A stretch of DNA of 64,000 bases from Akebia trifoliata (GCA_017979445.1 CM030706.1:5373595-5437594); one strand, 5' to 3'. Positions 1 to 9,691 are shown, numbered from the stretch's first letter. A program made the numbers and translations. Notes: generated from the letters alone by a model not told the origin.

Positions 1-570
1 GAGACAGTGAGAGTAAATACTGGTGAAGAAGACGACACAGACCGCCAAGTATTAACTAACGGTTCAATGGTTTTTAAACCCGATTTGGGTTTTTTGGATC
101 GACCGATTTCAACCGAAAGAATCTCGTTTAAACCGGTCGAGTTGATTCCTCTTAAACCAATGATGACGTGCAAGTAAAAACCAGGATGTTGTGATATTAC
201 CACGCCATTTATCTATTACCATGCCCATAAATACTTTTCCTCGTCTCAGACTTCTCCCCTTTTTCGATAATACTCCTCTACATTAATTATTTTTTCATTT
301 TTACTCCCTTAACTCCAAAAAGAATTTTTCCGTGTCCTAGACATTGATAAATTCTAATAATATATAAGAGTTGTGATGAATGCCTGTGATAAATCATACG
401 CGGTTGACGTGGTAAGAACACAAAATTATAGAGCCTTTTTCTTTGAGATACAAAAGGAAAAGATTTGTGATTATGTGCCCTTGCCACATCAATTTCACAT
501 AGATTGTGTATGATTTTCCGCGTGCAGTCCTTATTATGCAATATATAATGATGAAAGTGCATCATAAGTG
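1..570 (-). promoter_or_regulatory. 5' flank of a fourth DUF627/DUF629 gene lying left of the window
   Basis: The first ~240 bases closely match the region upstream of the three DUF629 start codons (18315-18540, 42490-42700, 57840-58015). Shared blocks include GAAGAAGACGACACAG, the AAACCGGTCGA block and the GATATTACCAC block. Weaker similarity to 42720-42990 continues to about 570. In copy 2 the block matching base 1 lies ~228 bp upstream of the ATG, so the missing gene should start ~230 bp left of the window on the minus strand. The homology is seen directly; the gene itself is inferred. Confidence 0.72.
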
Positions 571-1839
571 AAATATATAATTTTGAAGAACCCCTCTACG
601 TTATGGTGAAATTTAGAGTTAATTCACTTTGTTTTCAAAGACATATCCTTGACTTTTATCTTACGCTAGAGTTTGGGGAATCCTTTTTGTGGATTAAAGG
701 GGTAAGAGTATGAAAAAATATAAAATTGGAAGAATATTATTAAAAAAATAAAGTGAAGAGATAAAAAGTGAAAAATAAGAAAATAGGTTAAAGATGAGAT
801 ATAAAAAAAATTAAAGAGAGTGAAGATGAAAGATAAAAAAATATAGTGTAAGTTGATGGAACATTTGTATACTCACAAACTCTAGGTGAGGGGATGTTTA
901 TCCCCATCTCAAAAAACGCAAAACTATAACAACTCAATTGTGTTGTATTATATAGATGAAAAACTTAAATGTCTCTGGCCATGTTTTTTTTTTCTAGGTA
1001 ACACATTGTATTTAATTTCTAACATATAATGTTTTACCCTAGTATTCAACTTAGAGATTCAAAAATGTGGTGGGAAAATGAGCAATATGAAAAATTAAAA
1101 TCCAAGAAAAATACAAGAGAAAAAAGTAAAAGAAGAAGAAGAATGAGGTGGATGAGAAAAAGAGAGAGAGAGAGAGAGAGAGAGGAAGAAGAAGATGCAG
1201 AGCTAGGGAAAGGGTAGAGGTGGAGGGAATAGGGTGGGATGAGAGGGAGAGGTGGTACTTGACGGTGATGGTGAAGGTCACCAATGACCGTGGTCATGGT
1301 GGAGAAGGTGAAGAAAATAAGAAACTAGGCCCTGCGTGGATACACCTCTCCGTGCAAGAGCAAAAGTCCAATCTCTCCACGCAAGAGCAGGTTTTTAGAG
1401 CTTTTCAACAAAAACAAAAAATATATCCGCATAAAAGAAAAAGTCTATCCAAATGTTTGCTAACTCCCTGTAGGAGCAGAAGTTGTCAAGAAGCTCTATC
1501 CAAACGCGGTGTAGGATTTTGTTGGTGACGAAATTTGAGGGTGATTTCATTTTCCTAGCCATTGGCATAAAAAAAGAAATCCACAATTTGCTGAATTTTT
1601 AGATGAAGGTGGATTTCATTTTTCATGAAAAAGATCTAATCAAACAATGAAAATTTTGATTTTCCATGGAAAATAAAAAACCAACCCATTTTCTTTGGTA
1701 ATAAAACATACCCATCATTAGTCATCATAAGTTCTATAGTTGCCATGAAACACTTTTTTCTTATATTAAAATATCACTGTTATACCACTAATTATTACAA
1801 TAAAAATCTTTTATTAATTTTTTTTTTACTGTTATACCA
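571..1839. other. Intergenic sequence with AT-rich repeat and (GA)n tract
   Basis: I see no supportable gene here. Bases 700-960 are a diverged copy of an AT-rich repeat also found at 10390-10650 and 19440-19640, sharing the motif GTGTTGTATTATATAGAT or near variants. A pure (GA)n run lies at 1161-1184 and creates low-complexity reading frames on both strands. Bases 1530-1700 resemble 20440-20580, which suggests another dispersed repeat. Confidence 0.6.
1160..1185. repeat. (GA)n microsatellite
   Basis: An uninterrupted run of about 12 GA units lies inside a purine-rich stretch (1100-1260). Confidence 0.9.
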
Positions 1840-1848
1840 TTAGTTATT
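1840..1848. repeat. Left 9-bp target-site duplication of the Pack-MULE
   Basis: TTAGTTATT sits immediately before the left terminal GGGTCCCG. It is identical to the 9 bases after the right terminus at 9692-9700. Confidence 0.93.
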
Positions 1849-2401
1849 GGGTCCCGTTCGCTGGCTAACAGATTGGCAGACGGATTGGCAAACTTTTTTT
1901 AACCGTTCGATACAACGGTATCTGACGGACGAGATTGAGTCTCAAACGAACGTTATAAGATTTACAAGTTTACAGCGCCATCCCTCAAAAGATGATTATT
2001 TTGTGCTTCCTCCCTCTCTTCTTTAAACCCCTCACAGAACCTCTCTGTTCTGTTCGAACAGAACTCCAAACCTCTTCGTCCAAACCTCCAAACTTCTTCG
2101 AACTCTCTCTCGCTCTCTCTTTTCTCACACTCTCTCGCACTCGCTCTCACTCTCTCTCACACTCTCGCTCTCTCTCTCTCACTCCCTCTCTCACTCACTC
2201 ATTCTCTCTCGCCCTATTCCTCACTGCAACTATTCCTCCAACGGCTCACTCTCTCATTCTCTCTCGCACGAACACGAACACGAACAGGACCCTATTCCTC
2301 TCACTCTCGCTGCCTCTCTCTCTCTCTCTCTCCCTATTCATCGCTGAAACCCTCGCACGAACGGCTTTCGCTCTCATGATTTGCAAAACTGTGCTGGTAA
2401 G
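1849..2401 (+). repeat. Left terminal inverted repeat with leader-exon-like sequence
   Basis: This repeat is homologous to the reverse complement of 9115-9691. The outer ~50 bp are nearly identical, and the rest is a diverged CT-rich leader-like tract with shared blocks such as GAAACCCTCGCACGAACG. The inner end reads ACTGTGCTG|GTAAG, with GT at 2397-2398, which resembles a splice donor. A 139-codon frame (1992-2411) is serine/leucine-rich and low complexity, so I do not call it a protein. TIRs of Pack-MULEs often act as promoters; that role here is inference. Confidence 0.88.
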
Positions 2402-2991
2402 ATATTTGTGAAAGGTGGAGTCTTTTTTTTATTTATGTCTCTTATGAAGTATTTTTATTGGTAATCTGAGAAGCTGTTGTTGATGTTTTGGTCTTCTTGT
2501 TTTGTGACTTTTTAATGTTCTTAGTTGTTTTATTATGATTATGTGTTTGTATTGGTGATTTAGTTCTTGATTTCGGATGCTTCAGGTTTAAATCAAGGAT
2601 CTAGATGACTTATTTTCTGGAATATCTTAATGTTTAGTGGACTGGGTTGGTGGTTGTTTGTTCAGCATCTTATTGATTTAAATTTTGAAAATTTTTCTTC
2701 TGGAAATGCTCATTTTCCCCCCTCTTCAAATGATGGTGCTCATTGGGTAATGGGCTCACTTATTCCAGTAGATATTTTGGGCTTAAGGTGGAATTTTTTT
2801 AAGAATTTTGATTTCTTATGAACTTGGTTACTGAAAGGCATTGTTTGTGGCATCTGGGATAGACTTTTCTTCACCAAACACTTTTATTGTCATTTGTAAG
2901 ACATGTTGTTTGTGGATGTACTCAAAGCCAACTCCAAACATTTATCCCAAAAAAAAAAAAGCTTCTAATTCAATGAGCATAACAACAAAAT
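2402..2991. other. Unassigned Pack-MULE interior, left
   Basis: This intron-like AT-rich sequence follows the donor-like end of the left TIR. A 63-codon frame at 2630-2821 matches nothing I recognise. No other feature is supportable. Confidence 0.5.
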
Positions 2992-3171
2992 TCAAGAATT
3001 AATTTCTATATTTTCTGAGTTATAAAGCTGCTGCGCCTTGGCCTTTGGTGAGCCTTGGAATTTCTTTTTCATGGAATCCCAAATTTGCTTGGGAGTTTCT
3101 TTATTAAGAATTATTTCCAAGATAAAACGATCACTCGCTTGGAAAAAGTAGTTCTTAGCCTTTAAATCCTT
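2992..3171 (-). pseudogene. Ty1/copia gag (UBN2-type) fragment inside the Pack-MULE
   Basis: Read on the minus strand, an open stretch contains KDLKAKNYFFQASDRFILE and KQIWDSMKKKFQGSPKAKAQ before a stop. This order of motifs (LKAKNYLFQAID, IWDSMKKKFQG) is typical of the gag UBN2 domain of plant Ty1/copia retrotransposons. Only about 60 codons survive, with no LTRs or pol nearby, so it is a relic. It may have been captured with flanking host DNA or inserted into the element later. Confidence 0.75.
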
Positions 3172-3807
3172 CTAAGTATTGAGCATGTATGAGCATGCAG
3201 ACTGCCAATCTCAAATTTGTTTACTTAAAAGCGTTAAAAACCGAAAAGGAAAGAAATAATAAGAAAAGTCTCGATGGTGAATCTTATTGATTTGTTTGGA
3301 ATTCTTTCTTGGGTGTTTTCAAGTGATCACTTCATGATATCTGTTCATCTGTGACTTAAAAAATTCTTCTTTTTTTTTTAAAATATAAGATATAGTATAT
3401 GGAGATACTATCTGTTATTTTTTGTGTTAAAAAAATATATTTTTTTTAGTGATACTATCTGTGACTTAATTTTGGTAAATAGTTCACCTGTTTTCAATAA
3501 GCAAGAATTACCCCTTTGAGTAGAGCTCACCATTATAGACTTACAACAGGGTGTGACCACAATCACTTGCACGTAAAAAAGACCAAAAATTCCCTTAGAT
3601 AATTTTAATACTTGAGATGCACCTTTCCCCACTTTGCACCCAAAATGCATCTGCATGTATTGGCTCTTTTACATTCGTGTCACGAAGTATGATCTCAATT
3701 TCAATGGTGCATATTGTTTGGAAAAGAAATTTCCATCAATCTAGACTTAAATGGTGCATTCTCGGACAATTTCTCATTTTATTCTATGTATCATTGTTTG
3801 GCATCAG

Positions 3808-4565
3808 GATGCTACAGACAGGAAAGGAATCTATGCCCGATGATGAGTCATATGATTTGGTCATTGGCATGCTGTTTTTGGTAAATCAAATTGATGCTGC
3901 CTTGAAATATTTAGATTTGACTCTGAAATCTGGTTATATGTTGTCGATGAGGGTGTTCACTGATTGTGTGCGGAGTTGTGTTAATGTAGGGAGATTGGAT
4001 ACCTTGGCATCCATCATAGAAAGGTGCAAGGTACGATACTGAAGCACTGACTTTGATTAGTCCTTGAAGTCTTTGTGTGGGAGATGTGCATTTCATGGCT
4101 TTCTTCCTCTTGTTGTGTTATTAGACAATGGATCAAAACAAAGCCCTGTGTCCAAGCTGGAACCTATGCAACTACATTGCTGATGTTGCTTTGCAAGAGG
4201 ACAATGGCAAGTTGGCTTTCTATGCCTTGGAGTTCCTCGCCAGATGGATAGCTCGTGGTGAGACCTCAAGACCTCCTGTCCTTCTCTCCACTGATGAAGG
4301 ATTAGTTGTGTCAGCTCTTGGAACTGCTGGTAGGACCTACAATCCTACGCTTCTTGATGTATCGTGGGCCATACTGCGGCGCTCATTGCGTCAAAAGAGG
4401 GCCCCAAACCCGGAATCTTACCTTGGTAAGATATATGCCCACGCATCATTGGGGAATTTACAAAGGGCTTTTAGTACTCTTAATGAGCTTGAATCTGCTT
4501 ATGAGATTTCTACTACTGAGGTAGAAGATCTATTCGCTCCGTTTACTTCTTTATATCCACTGGTT
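3808..4565 (+). pseudogene. Captured PPR gene fragment: two exons with their intron
   Basis: After an acceptor-like GCATCAG (3801-3807), an exon runs to 4030. A 94-bp GT-AG intron (4031-4124) follows, and a second exon runs to about 4565. The spliced frame reads PDDESYDLVIGMLFLVNQID, then ERCK|TMDQNKALCPSWNL, then SYLGKIYAHASLGNLQRAFS and ends at FTSLYPLV. It resembles the conserved middle of plant mitochondrial PPR proteins of the At1g26460 type; that assignment is from memory of the family. The homologous protein continues well beyond both ends, and the match stops next to a 131-bp inverted repeat at 4571. The retained intron shows capture of genomic DNA, not cDNA. Orientation is away from the left TIR. 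Confidence 0.82.
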
Positions 4566-4570
4566 ATGGT

Positions 4571-4701
4571 GAATATTCATGTAGTCGAAAGTTGAAACTT
4601 GGATGTGATGGATAGTTTAGAATCTTGGTTTAATTATAAAGTTTTTGTGAAGGCTTGCACGTGAAAATATTTTATGGAATTGGTTTGCATCAATGAGCTC
4701 C
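4571..4701 (+). repeat. Internal 131-bp inverted repeat, left arm
   Basis: This arm matches the reverse complement of 8377-8507 with about one mismatch. It fills the space between the PPR fragment breakpoint and the kinase exon piece. No coding match is recognised. It is much better conserved than the inner parts of the TIRs. Confidence 0.9.
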
Positions 4702-4705
4702 AATA

Positions 4706-4771
4706 GAAATCAAGGTTATTGATTTTGGATCAGCTTATATGGAACATCGAACAGTTTACTCCTACATTCAG
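4706..4771 (+). pseudogene. Captured DYRK-type protein kinase exon fragment
   Basis: The frame reads EIKVIDFGSAYMEHRTVYSY followed by IQ, ending at CAG|GT (donor at 4772). This is the DFG-to-activation-loop segment of the DYRK family, where DFGSAC and TVYSYIQSR surround the activating YxY tyrosine. Only about 22 codons are present, with Tyr in place of the usual Cys after GSA. It is far too short to be a kinase. The intact donor suggests it was captured with part of the downstream intron. It lies on the same strand as the PPR piece. Confidence 0.8.
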
Positions 4772-5273
4772 GTTTTCATCTCTTATATGTTTTTTAAGTT
4801 TTGGCATAATTGATATTGTGGTTGATAAAGAAGCATATAAATGGATATATCAAGTGTTGTGGGCTTAACCATAAGATTTCAAAAATCGTTAGGATTTCTA
4901 CAAATAGATAGATAAGATAAATAGAGATCTTGAGCATTTTCTAATTGTTATTATTATTTTTTTATCTGAATCAGGTCATAGACTATGCAGCTGCTTCGGC
5001 ATTTACGTTGGAGTTGCTGCCACCTATGAAGTCTTTGAGTAGAGAAAGTAAAAAAAGTTTGCCTTATTTATGATGTTCTTGAAGTATCTCTCCACACTTA
5101 TTTCCATCAACAATGTGCTTTAGAATACAATTTTTTTAATTGACATCTTAGCATTTGCTTTACTTAATCCATTTTAAATTGAAATCTTAGCATTTTCTCT
5201 CCCGTATACAAGTAAGTATAAGTATACTTGCTTGGACTTGGTCATAGCCATTTCAAACATGTTATTTCTTGAA

Positions 5274-5587
5274 AAGTGGAGAATGCTTTTCTTTTATTAA
5301 TTCTTTACTGTGGATTTCTATACTATCTGTCATGAAGAAATTTGAGGTTTAAACAATGCTCAAGTTTATGAAACAATCTGTTTTAACTACTCTTTTGTGG
5401 TGCATCAGGCATATGCTCATGATAGTTGACAAGTGGAGAATGCTTTTCTTTTATTAATTCTTCACTGTGGATTTCTATACTGTCTGTCATGAAGAAATTT
5501 GAGGTTTAAACAATGTTCAAGTTTATGAAACAATCTATTTTAACTACTCTTTTGTGGTTCATCAGGCATATGCTCATGATAGTTGAC
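5274..5587. repeat. 157-bp tandem duplication inside the Pack-MULE
   Basis: Units 5274-5430 and 5431-5587 are nearly identical. Each ends TCATCAGGCATATGCTCATG followed by ATAGTTGAC. The duplication sits just upstream of the vacuolar pyrophosphatase fragment and includes an acceptor-like CATCAG in each unit. Confidence 0.9.
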
Positions 5588-5598
5588 AATGGGGTTCA

Positions 5599-5679
5599 TT
5601 TGCCCTTGGAATGCTGAGCACCATAGCTACCGGGTTGGCCATTGATGCATATGGTCCAATTAGTGACAATGCTGGATTG
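5599..5679 (+). pseudogene. Captured vacuolar H+-pyrophosphatase exon fragment
   Basis: The frame reads [20 protein letters not shown] then ISDNAG. This is a highly conserved membrane segment of plant type I proton-pumping pyrophosphatase, where [20 protein letters not shown] is followed by SDNAGGIAEM. About 27 codons remain. The match stops at NAG and the sequence passes in another frame directly into an Alfin-like fragment, which marks a capture junction near 5676-5680. Confidence 0.88.
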
Positions 5680-5801
5680 GTTGTGACATCTATGAGAGGT
5701 GGTTTGATAGAAAGTGCGTGAAGATAACACCTTCGAAGGACAAGAATACAAAGCAGTACAAATGCCCTTCTTGCAGCAGCATGAAGAGAGGCAGACAGTA
5801 A
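5676..5801 (+). pseudogene. Captured Alfin-like PHD finger, last exon fragment
   Basis: The frame reads [20 protein letters not shown] then [16 protein letters not shown] and a stop at 5799-5801. This is the C-terminal end of plant Alfin-like histone readers, usually CDICEKWFHGKCVKITP and [14 protein letters not shown] at the terminus. One PHD zinc ligand Cys is Tyr here and the WFH histidine is Asp, so zinc binding would be broken. The native stop position is retained. It abuts the pyrophosphatase piece in a different frame. Confidence 0.88.
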
Positions 5802-6216
5802 TTGCAGTGCTAGTAATATTATTAGAATTTTTTTTTATTCTTTTGTAACATTTGAAGGAGGTCAAGTGTTAAAAATGAGGTAAACCTGAAAATCAGGAAT
5901 TTGTGAGTGTTGCTTCACATTTCATTTTCACAAGGGATATGTTTTTATAATTTAAGAATAACTTTGTTTTGTTTTTAGAATGGGATATTTGGCTGAGTGT
6001 TTCTGATTGCAATTTCTGTCTGATTCTGTTTACTTTCCTCCAATTATTAGTCTCCTATTGAAATTGAAACTTGCCCATTTCGTTCCTTGTTGCATGGATG
6101 AAGAATCAAAATATCCAGATCAACAACTAGTCACATATAAAACAGTGACCAAATAGGAAAAAGGAGTAGAGGAATAGAGTTATTTTTGACTTGAGAACTC
6201 TCAGAAGATTAACTAG
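5802..6216. other. Unassigned Pack-MULE interior between Alfin-like and TDBD pieces
   Basis: This AT-rich sequence is probably the 3' flank of the Alfin-like fragment and intronic sequence of the next one. I see no coding match. Confidence 0.45.
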
Positions 6217-6640
6217 ATGTTACTTGACAATCTCCCAAAAGTGAGGAAATGTGGAAAAATGAGGAAAGAAATGTCTATGCCAATGAGTCACAACTTTAAC
6301 AAACGTGATGGTACCACCATTTCTTTTGGTGATTTTCAAGAGGGATCTGAGATGAACCCTTCTAGCCTGTTCTTAATCAACCATGAATTACTAATGGGTC
6401 AATCTTCAATTCAACTATCAGAATCATTAAAGGAAAAAAGAGTTGGTTGATCCGAATGCAAATGTACTAGAAAATGCTACCCCATTGGTAGTTGTCACAA
6501 ACAAAACTCGTAAGAGTAAGGTGGAACAAAAAATGTCTAATAAGGTACCACCTAATAACTTCCCTTTAAATGTCCGGAGCTTGTTATCAACTAGTATACT
6601 TGACGGAATTCCGGTAAAGTATATTTCCTGGTCACATGAG
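6217..6640 (+). pseudogene. Captured TDBD (Tify-binding-domain type) protein fragment
   Basis: Frame 6217-6450 gives SMPMSHNFNKRDGTTISFGD and related text. The same protein continues in another frame from 6443 with KVPPNNFPLNVRSLLSTSIL then DGIPVKYISWSHE, ending at GAG|GTAAAC (donor at 6641). NVRSLLSTGMLDGVPVKYISW is the signature of the TDBD domain (PF16135) in plant nuclear proteins. The frame change near 6440 shows a small indel, so the captured piece is already disabled. It has the same orientation as the other left-hand fragments. Confidence 0.82.
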
Positions 6641-7296
6641 GTAAACCTTATAATTCTTATGCATTAGTTCTTTTGCAATAACTTAATTGCCGTTTTCTAA
6701 TTTGTGCAATTCATTCCCATGCATGTTGGAAGAAATTTCACAAGGTTATAATAGGTCTGAAAAAATGAGGAAAGAAATTCCAACTGAATCTGAAGGTGTC
6801 CAAAGTCTTTTCTGTCCCCTTAATTATGAAACTTTTCAAAGCTAATCATAATTTTGAACTGAATTTTTTTTTTACTCAAAAAGCCAAACACATCTGCAAG
6901 GCCATTCAACAAAATTTAAAAATTCACCTATTTTGAAGTTGATGCATGTAAAAATGTTAAAAGTTCAGATTTTAAAAGTTCAAATAAAATTTAAAATTTT
7001 GAATCACAAACCAACCGCGTACAGTTTTTACTAAAAGTTGCAACAAATTATTCATTAAAATAACCACAAATTCATATACTCACGGCAAAATAGTCATAAT
7101 AAAAAATACAATAGTCAAGGTAGAATAATATTATCAAGTCTGATACAATCATTCATGCCTAGTAATAAACATAAACTCCACGATGGAGGAAGTAGTAGAA
7201 ACTAAGCTATACAAGAAAGGAATCAAAAGAAACATCAACTGTGAATCAAAGATAGTGGAACAGATCTCAGTAAAATCCTCTCATAGTCTCTGATTT
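6641..7296. other. Unassigned Pack-MULE interior left of the tetraspanin piece
   Basis: The sequence is AT-rich. A stretch around 6755-6785 repeats the GAGGAAAGAAAT text found near 6260. I see no additional gene fragment. Confidence 0.4.
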
Positions 7297-7620
7297 TTAA
7301 TCCAAACTAATTCCTGGTTTATGGGTTTCCCTTCCATCTAGGATAACATTTTCCTCCCTGTTGTTTCTAAAGGCACAACATCCAATGGAGTAGACTATGA
7401 TTAGGAACACCAGAAAGATGACGTTAATCACTGCAACCTTCTTCCAATCTTGTTTGAGGTTGTCAAGTAGTCCATCTTTGCAAGCTTGGCAGTTGAAGCG
7501 GAGATCATCATTGGTCCAAGTTGCACAATCTGGGTTTTGGCTTGTAGTGGCTATCTTGGTCTAGTTGGTTGGGCTGACATATGTGAATCTGCATTCTATT
7601 GGTGGCTTGCAGCAACCCGA
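7297..7620 (-). pseudogene. Captured tetraspanin last exon (antisense to the other fragments)
   Basis: On the minus strand an acceptor ATCATTGCAG (7630-7621) leads into SGCCKPPIECRFTYVSPTN, a stop, then TKIATTSQNPDCATW, CQACKDGLLDNLKQDWKKVA and the membrane segment VINVIFLVFLIIVYSIGCCA, ending FRNNREE...HKPGISLD and a stop at 7297-7299. This is the C-terminal half of a plant tetraspanin: the large extracellular loop with GCCKPP, then TM4. The usual Trp in PTNWT is TAG, so the frame is interrupted. Its strand is opposite to the five other fragments and matches transcription from the right TIR. Confidence 0.9.
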
Positions 7621-8142
7621 CTGCAATGATAAAATATATATATTAGAATTCGGATATGGCAAAGTGAATTTCTAATACCCTCAGAAACACATACATTCCC
7701 ACTCCACTCCACTTTTCTTCTTTGCATCTAGATTTCGTGTATAATCCATAGCCTTCTCTCTAATCACTCCTCTCTTTTTTCCCCCTTTCTTATTCGTTTT
7801 ATTGCTTCTCCAAAGAAAAATACTAAGATAATATTTAATAGCATGTGAATTCTATTTACAGTATGACTGAAATAAACACCTCATAATAGTAATAGAAACC
7901 AAGCAAACCATAGCTGCACACTCATACAAAGCCAACTAACACACCCGGTAATTGTTATTTCTAGTAATTATAAAGCTAAAGTTAATTTCTTTTAAAAAAT
8001 ATATCATTTTTCTAGTAATAGTATTTATTAAGATGCTGCAAAGAAACAAGAGATGATATGATCAAATTATTAAAACTTAATCAAAGTTCTACAATAGAAC
8101 ATTCCGATACAAACGTGAGCATATGATTAACAAAGAAGGATG

Positions 8143-8238
8143 ATCAGAGTCTCCTTCACATAGTTGTTCTAATCAACCTAGTTTTGATGCTTGGATGCAA
8201 GGTCTAGGGATCCCAGTACAGATGACCGATTCTACCAG
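8143..8238 (+). other. Possible unidentified captured exon
   Basis: One frame is open and protein-like: SESPSHSCSNQPSFDAWMQG then LGIPVQMTDSTR, followed by AG|GTAATT at 8239. The composition and donor-like end suggest an exon of an unrecognised gene. I cannot assign a family and no clear acceptor is seen. Confidence 0.35.
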
Positions 8239-8376
8239 GTAATTCAATACGTATCAAAGCCATTAGAAATCTTTTAACTTAAAAACAACCGGAATTGAAT
8301 GGATTAGTCTATTACAAATGAGACTTCAGATAACTAGTTGATACTTTGTAATTCAGCCAAACCTCAACATACCGCA

Positions 8377-8507
8377 GGAGCTCATTGATGCAAACCAATT
8401 CCATAAAATATTTTCACGTGCAAGCCTTCACAAAAACTTTATAATTAAACCAAGATTCTAAACTATCCATCACATCCAAATTTCAACTTTCGACTACATG
8501 AATATTC
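8377..8507 (-). repeat. Internal 131-bp inverted repeat, right arm
   Basis: This is the inverted partner of 4571-4701, with one difference noted. No recognisable host-gene sequence adjoins it on this side. Confidence 0.9.
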
Positions 8508-9114
8508 GCCACGTTTTAAAATGAAGATGTGTATAAGAAAACAATACACCGCCCATCTAAAATAGTCATATTTATATTATTCTAATATTAATATAATTCA
8601 GAGCTAAGCATCAAACATAATAAAACTTCTACCTGATTCATACTCATAACCTCTTCCTAGTATTTTAAAATGATAAGGATCATACATCTAGTGGGAATTA
8701 GACTTCATACAACTCGGCTGAGATTCTGTAATTCAATTCGTCAGAAAAAAGGATTTTTTTAGCTACCCAAATCAAAATCAGAATTTTTTTAAATAAATAT
8801 CCAGATTTGAAATAAATGCATCACAATAAATAAAATCGGAAAAAAAAAAAAAACCTTAAACAAATAAAATCATAACATGATCATCAGCTAGAAAATAATT
8901 AACCCAAAAAAATTAAATCAGAAAAAAAAACCCTAAATAATTCCTGATTTATTGTCTTCAAAAAATCGAAAACTAAAATCACAATAAATCAAATCGAAAA
9001 TCAAATCACAATAATTCCGGATGTTTTTGACTTCACGAATGAATAAATTAGTCATGTTCATAGAATAATAACATACAAGTCTGAGAAATTTCAAAAAAAA
9101 AAAATGAAAAAAAA
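8508..9114. other. Unassigned Pack-MULE interior, right
   Basis: Very AT-rich sequence with several A-runs, adjoining the donor-like inner end of the right TIR. It may act as an intron for transcripts from the right TIR. No coding match is seen. Confidence 0.4.
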
Positions 9115-9691
9115 CTTACAGTTCTGTCAAATAGGGCAAGAGATTGGCAGCCGTTCGTGTTCGTGAGATGGAATTGCAGCGAGGAATAGGGTCCCATTCG
9201 TGTTCGTGTTTGTGCGAGAGAGAATGAGAACGAAAGTCGTTCGTGCGAGGGTTTCAGCGATGAATAGGGCGAGAGGCAGCGAGAGTGAGTGAGAGAGGCA
9301 GAGAGGGAGGCAGCGAGAGTGAGAGAGAAAGCAAGAGTGAACCGTTCGTACGAGGGTTTCAACGAGGAATAAGGCGAGAGAGAGAGAGAGAGGCAGCGAG
9401 AGGGAATGAGAGAGTGAGAGCGAGAGAGAAGAGAGTGAGAAGAGAGAGCCAGAGAGAGTTCTCTTCGAAGAGAAAGAGAACTCTCTGTTAGAACCTCTCT
9501 GGTTTAAAGAGGAGAGGGAGGAAGCACAAATTATGTATAACTTAAGGGATGGCACTGTAAATACTTTTATAACTTTATAATTTAAACAGTTAGTGTGAGA
9601 TTAAATCGCGTCCGTTCGATGTCGTTAGATCCAACGGATTAAAAAAGTTTGCCAATCCGTCTGCCAATCTGTTAGCCAGCGAACGGGACCC
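9115..9691 (-). repeat. Right terminal inverted repeat with leader-exon-like sequence
   Basis: This is the inverted partner of 1849-2401, about 577 bp long. Read on the minus strand it shows the terminal GGGTCCCG, a CT-rich leader, and an inner end ACAGAACT|GTAAG (donor-like GT at 9118-9119). The two TIRs differ by many substitutions and indels in the CT-rich part, so the element is not very young. Confidence 0.87.

Larger units (their letters stand above)
1849..9691. mobile_element. Pack-MULE: non-autonomous Mutator-like element carrying host gene fragments
   Basis: The element begins GGGTCCCGTTCGCTGGCTAA and ends with the exact reverse complement. It is flanked by a perfect 9-bp target duplication, TTAGTTATT, at 1840-1848 and 9692-9700. 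Long TIRs plus 9-bp duplications are hallmarks of the Mutator superfamily. No MURA-like transposase frame is visible in the 7.8 kb, so the element is non-autonomous. Its interior holds recognisable exon pieces of at least six unrelated cellular genes plus a copia gag piece, which fits the definition of a Pack-MULE. Several pieces keep introns or splice sites, so capture was at the DNA level. Confidence 0.92.

Noticed and set aside
1029..1528. Overlapping reading frames on both strands rich in Arg/Glu or Ser/Leu
   Set aside because: They arise from the (GA)n tract and purine-rich sequence. No family motifs, splice context or conservation is seen.
1992..2411. 139-codon frame in the left TIR and its 142-codon counterpart in the right TIR (9127-9555, minus)
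   Set aside because: Composition is CT-repeat driven (Ser/Leu/Thr) and the two frames differ in content. More likely an untranslated leader than a protein.
4306..4524. 72-codon frame overlapping the PPR fragment
   Set aside because: An out-of-frame shadow of the PPR exon, which has clear family motifs in its own frame.
1849..9691. Possible autonomous MULE with transposase
   Set aside because: No long frame and no MULE/SWIM-type motif was found on either strand; only host-gene and copia pieces are present.
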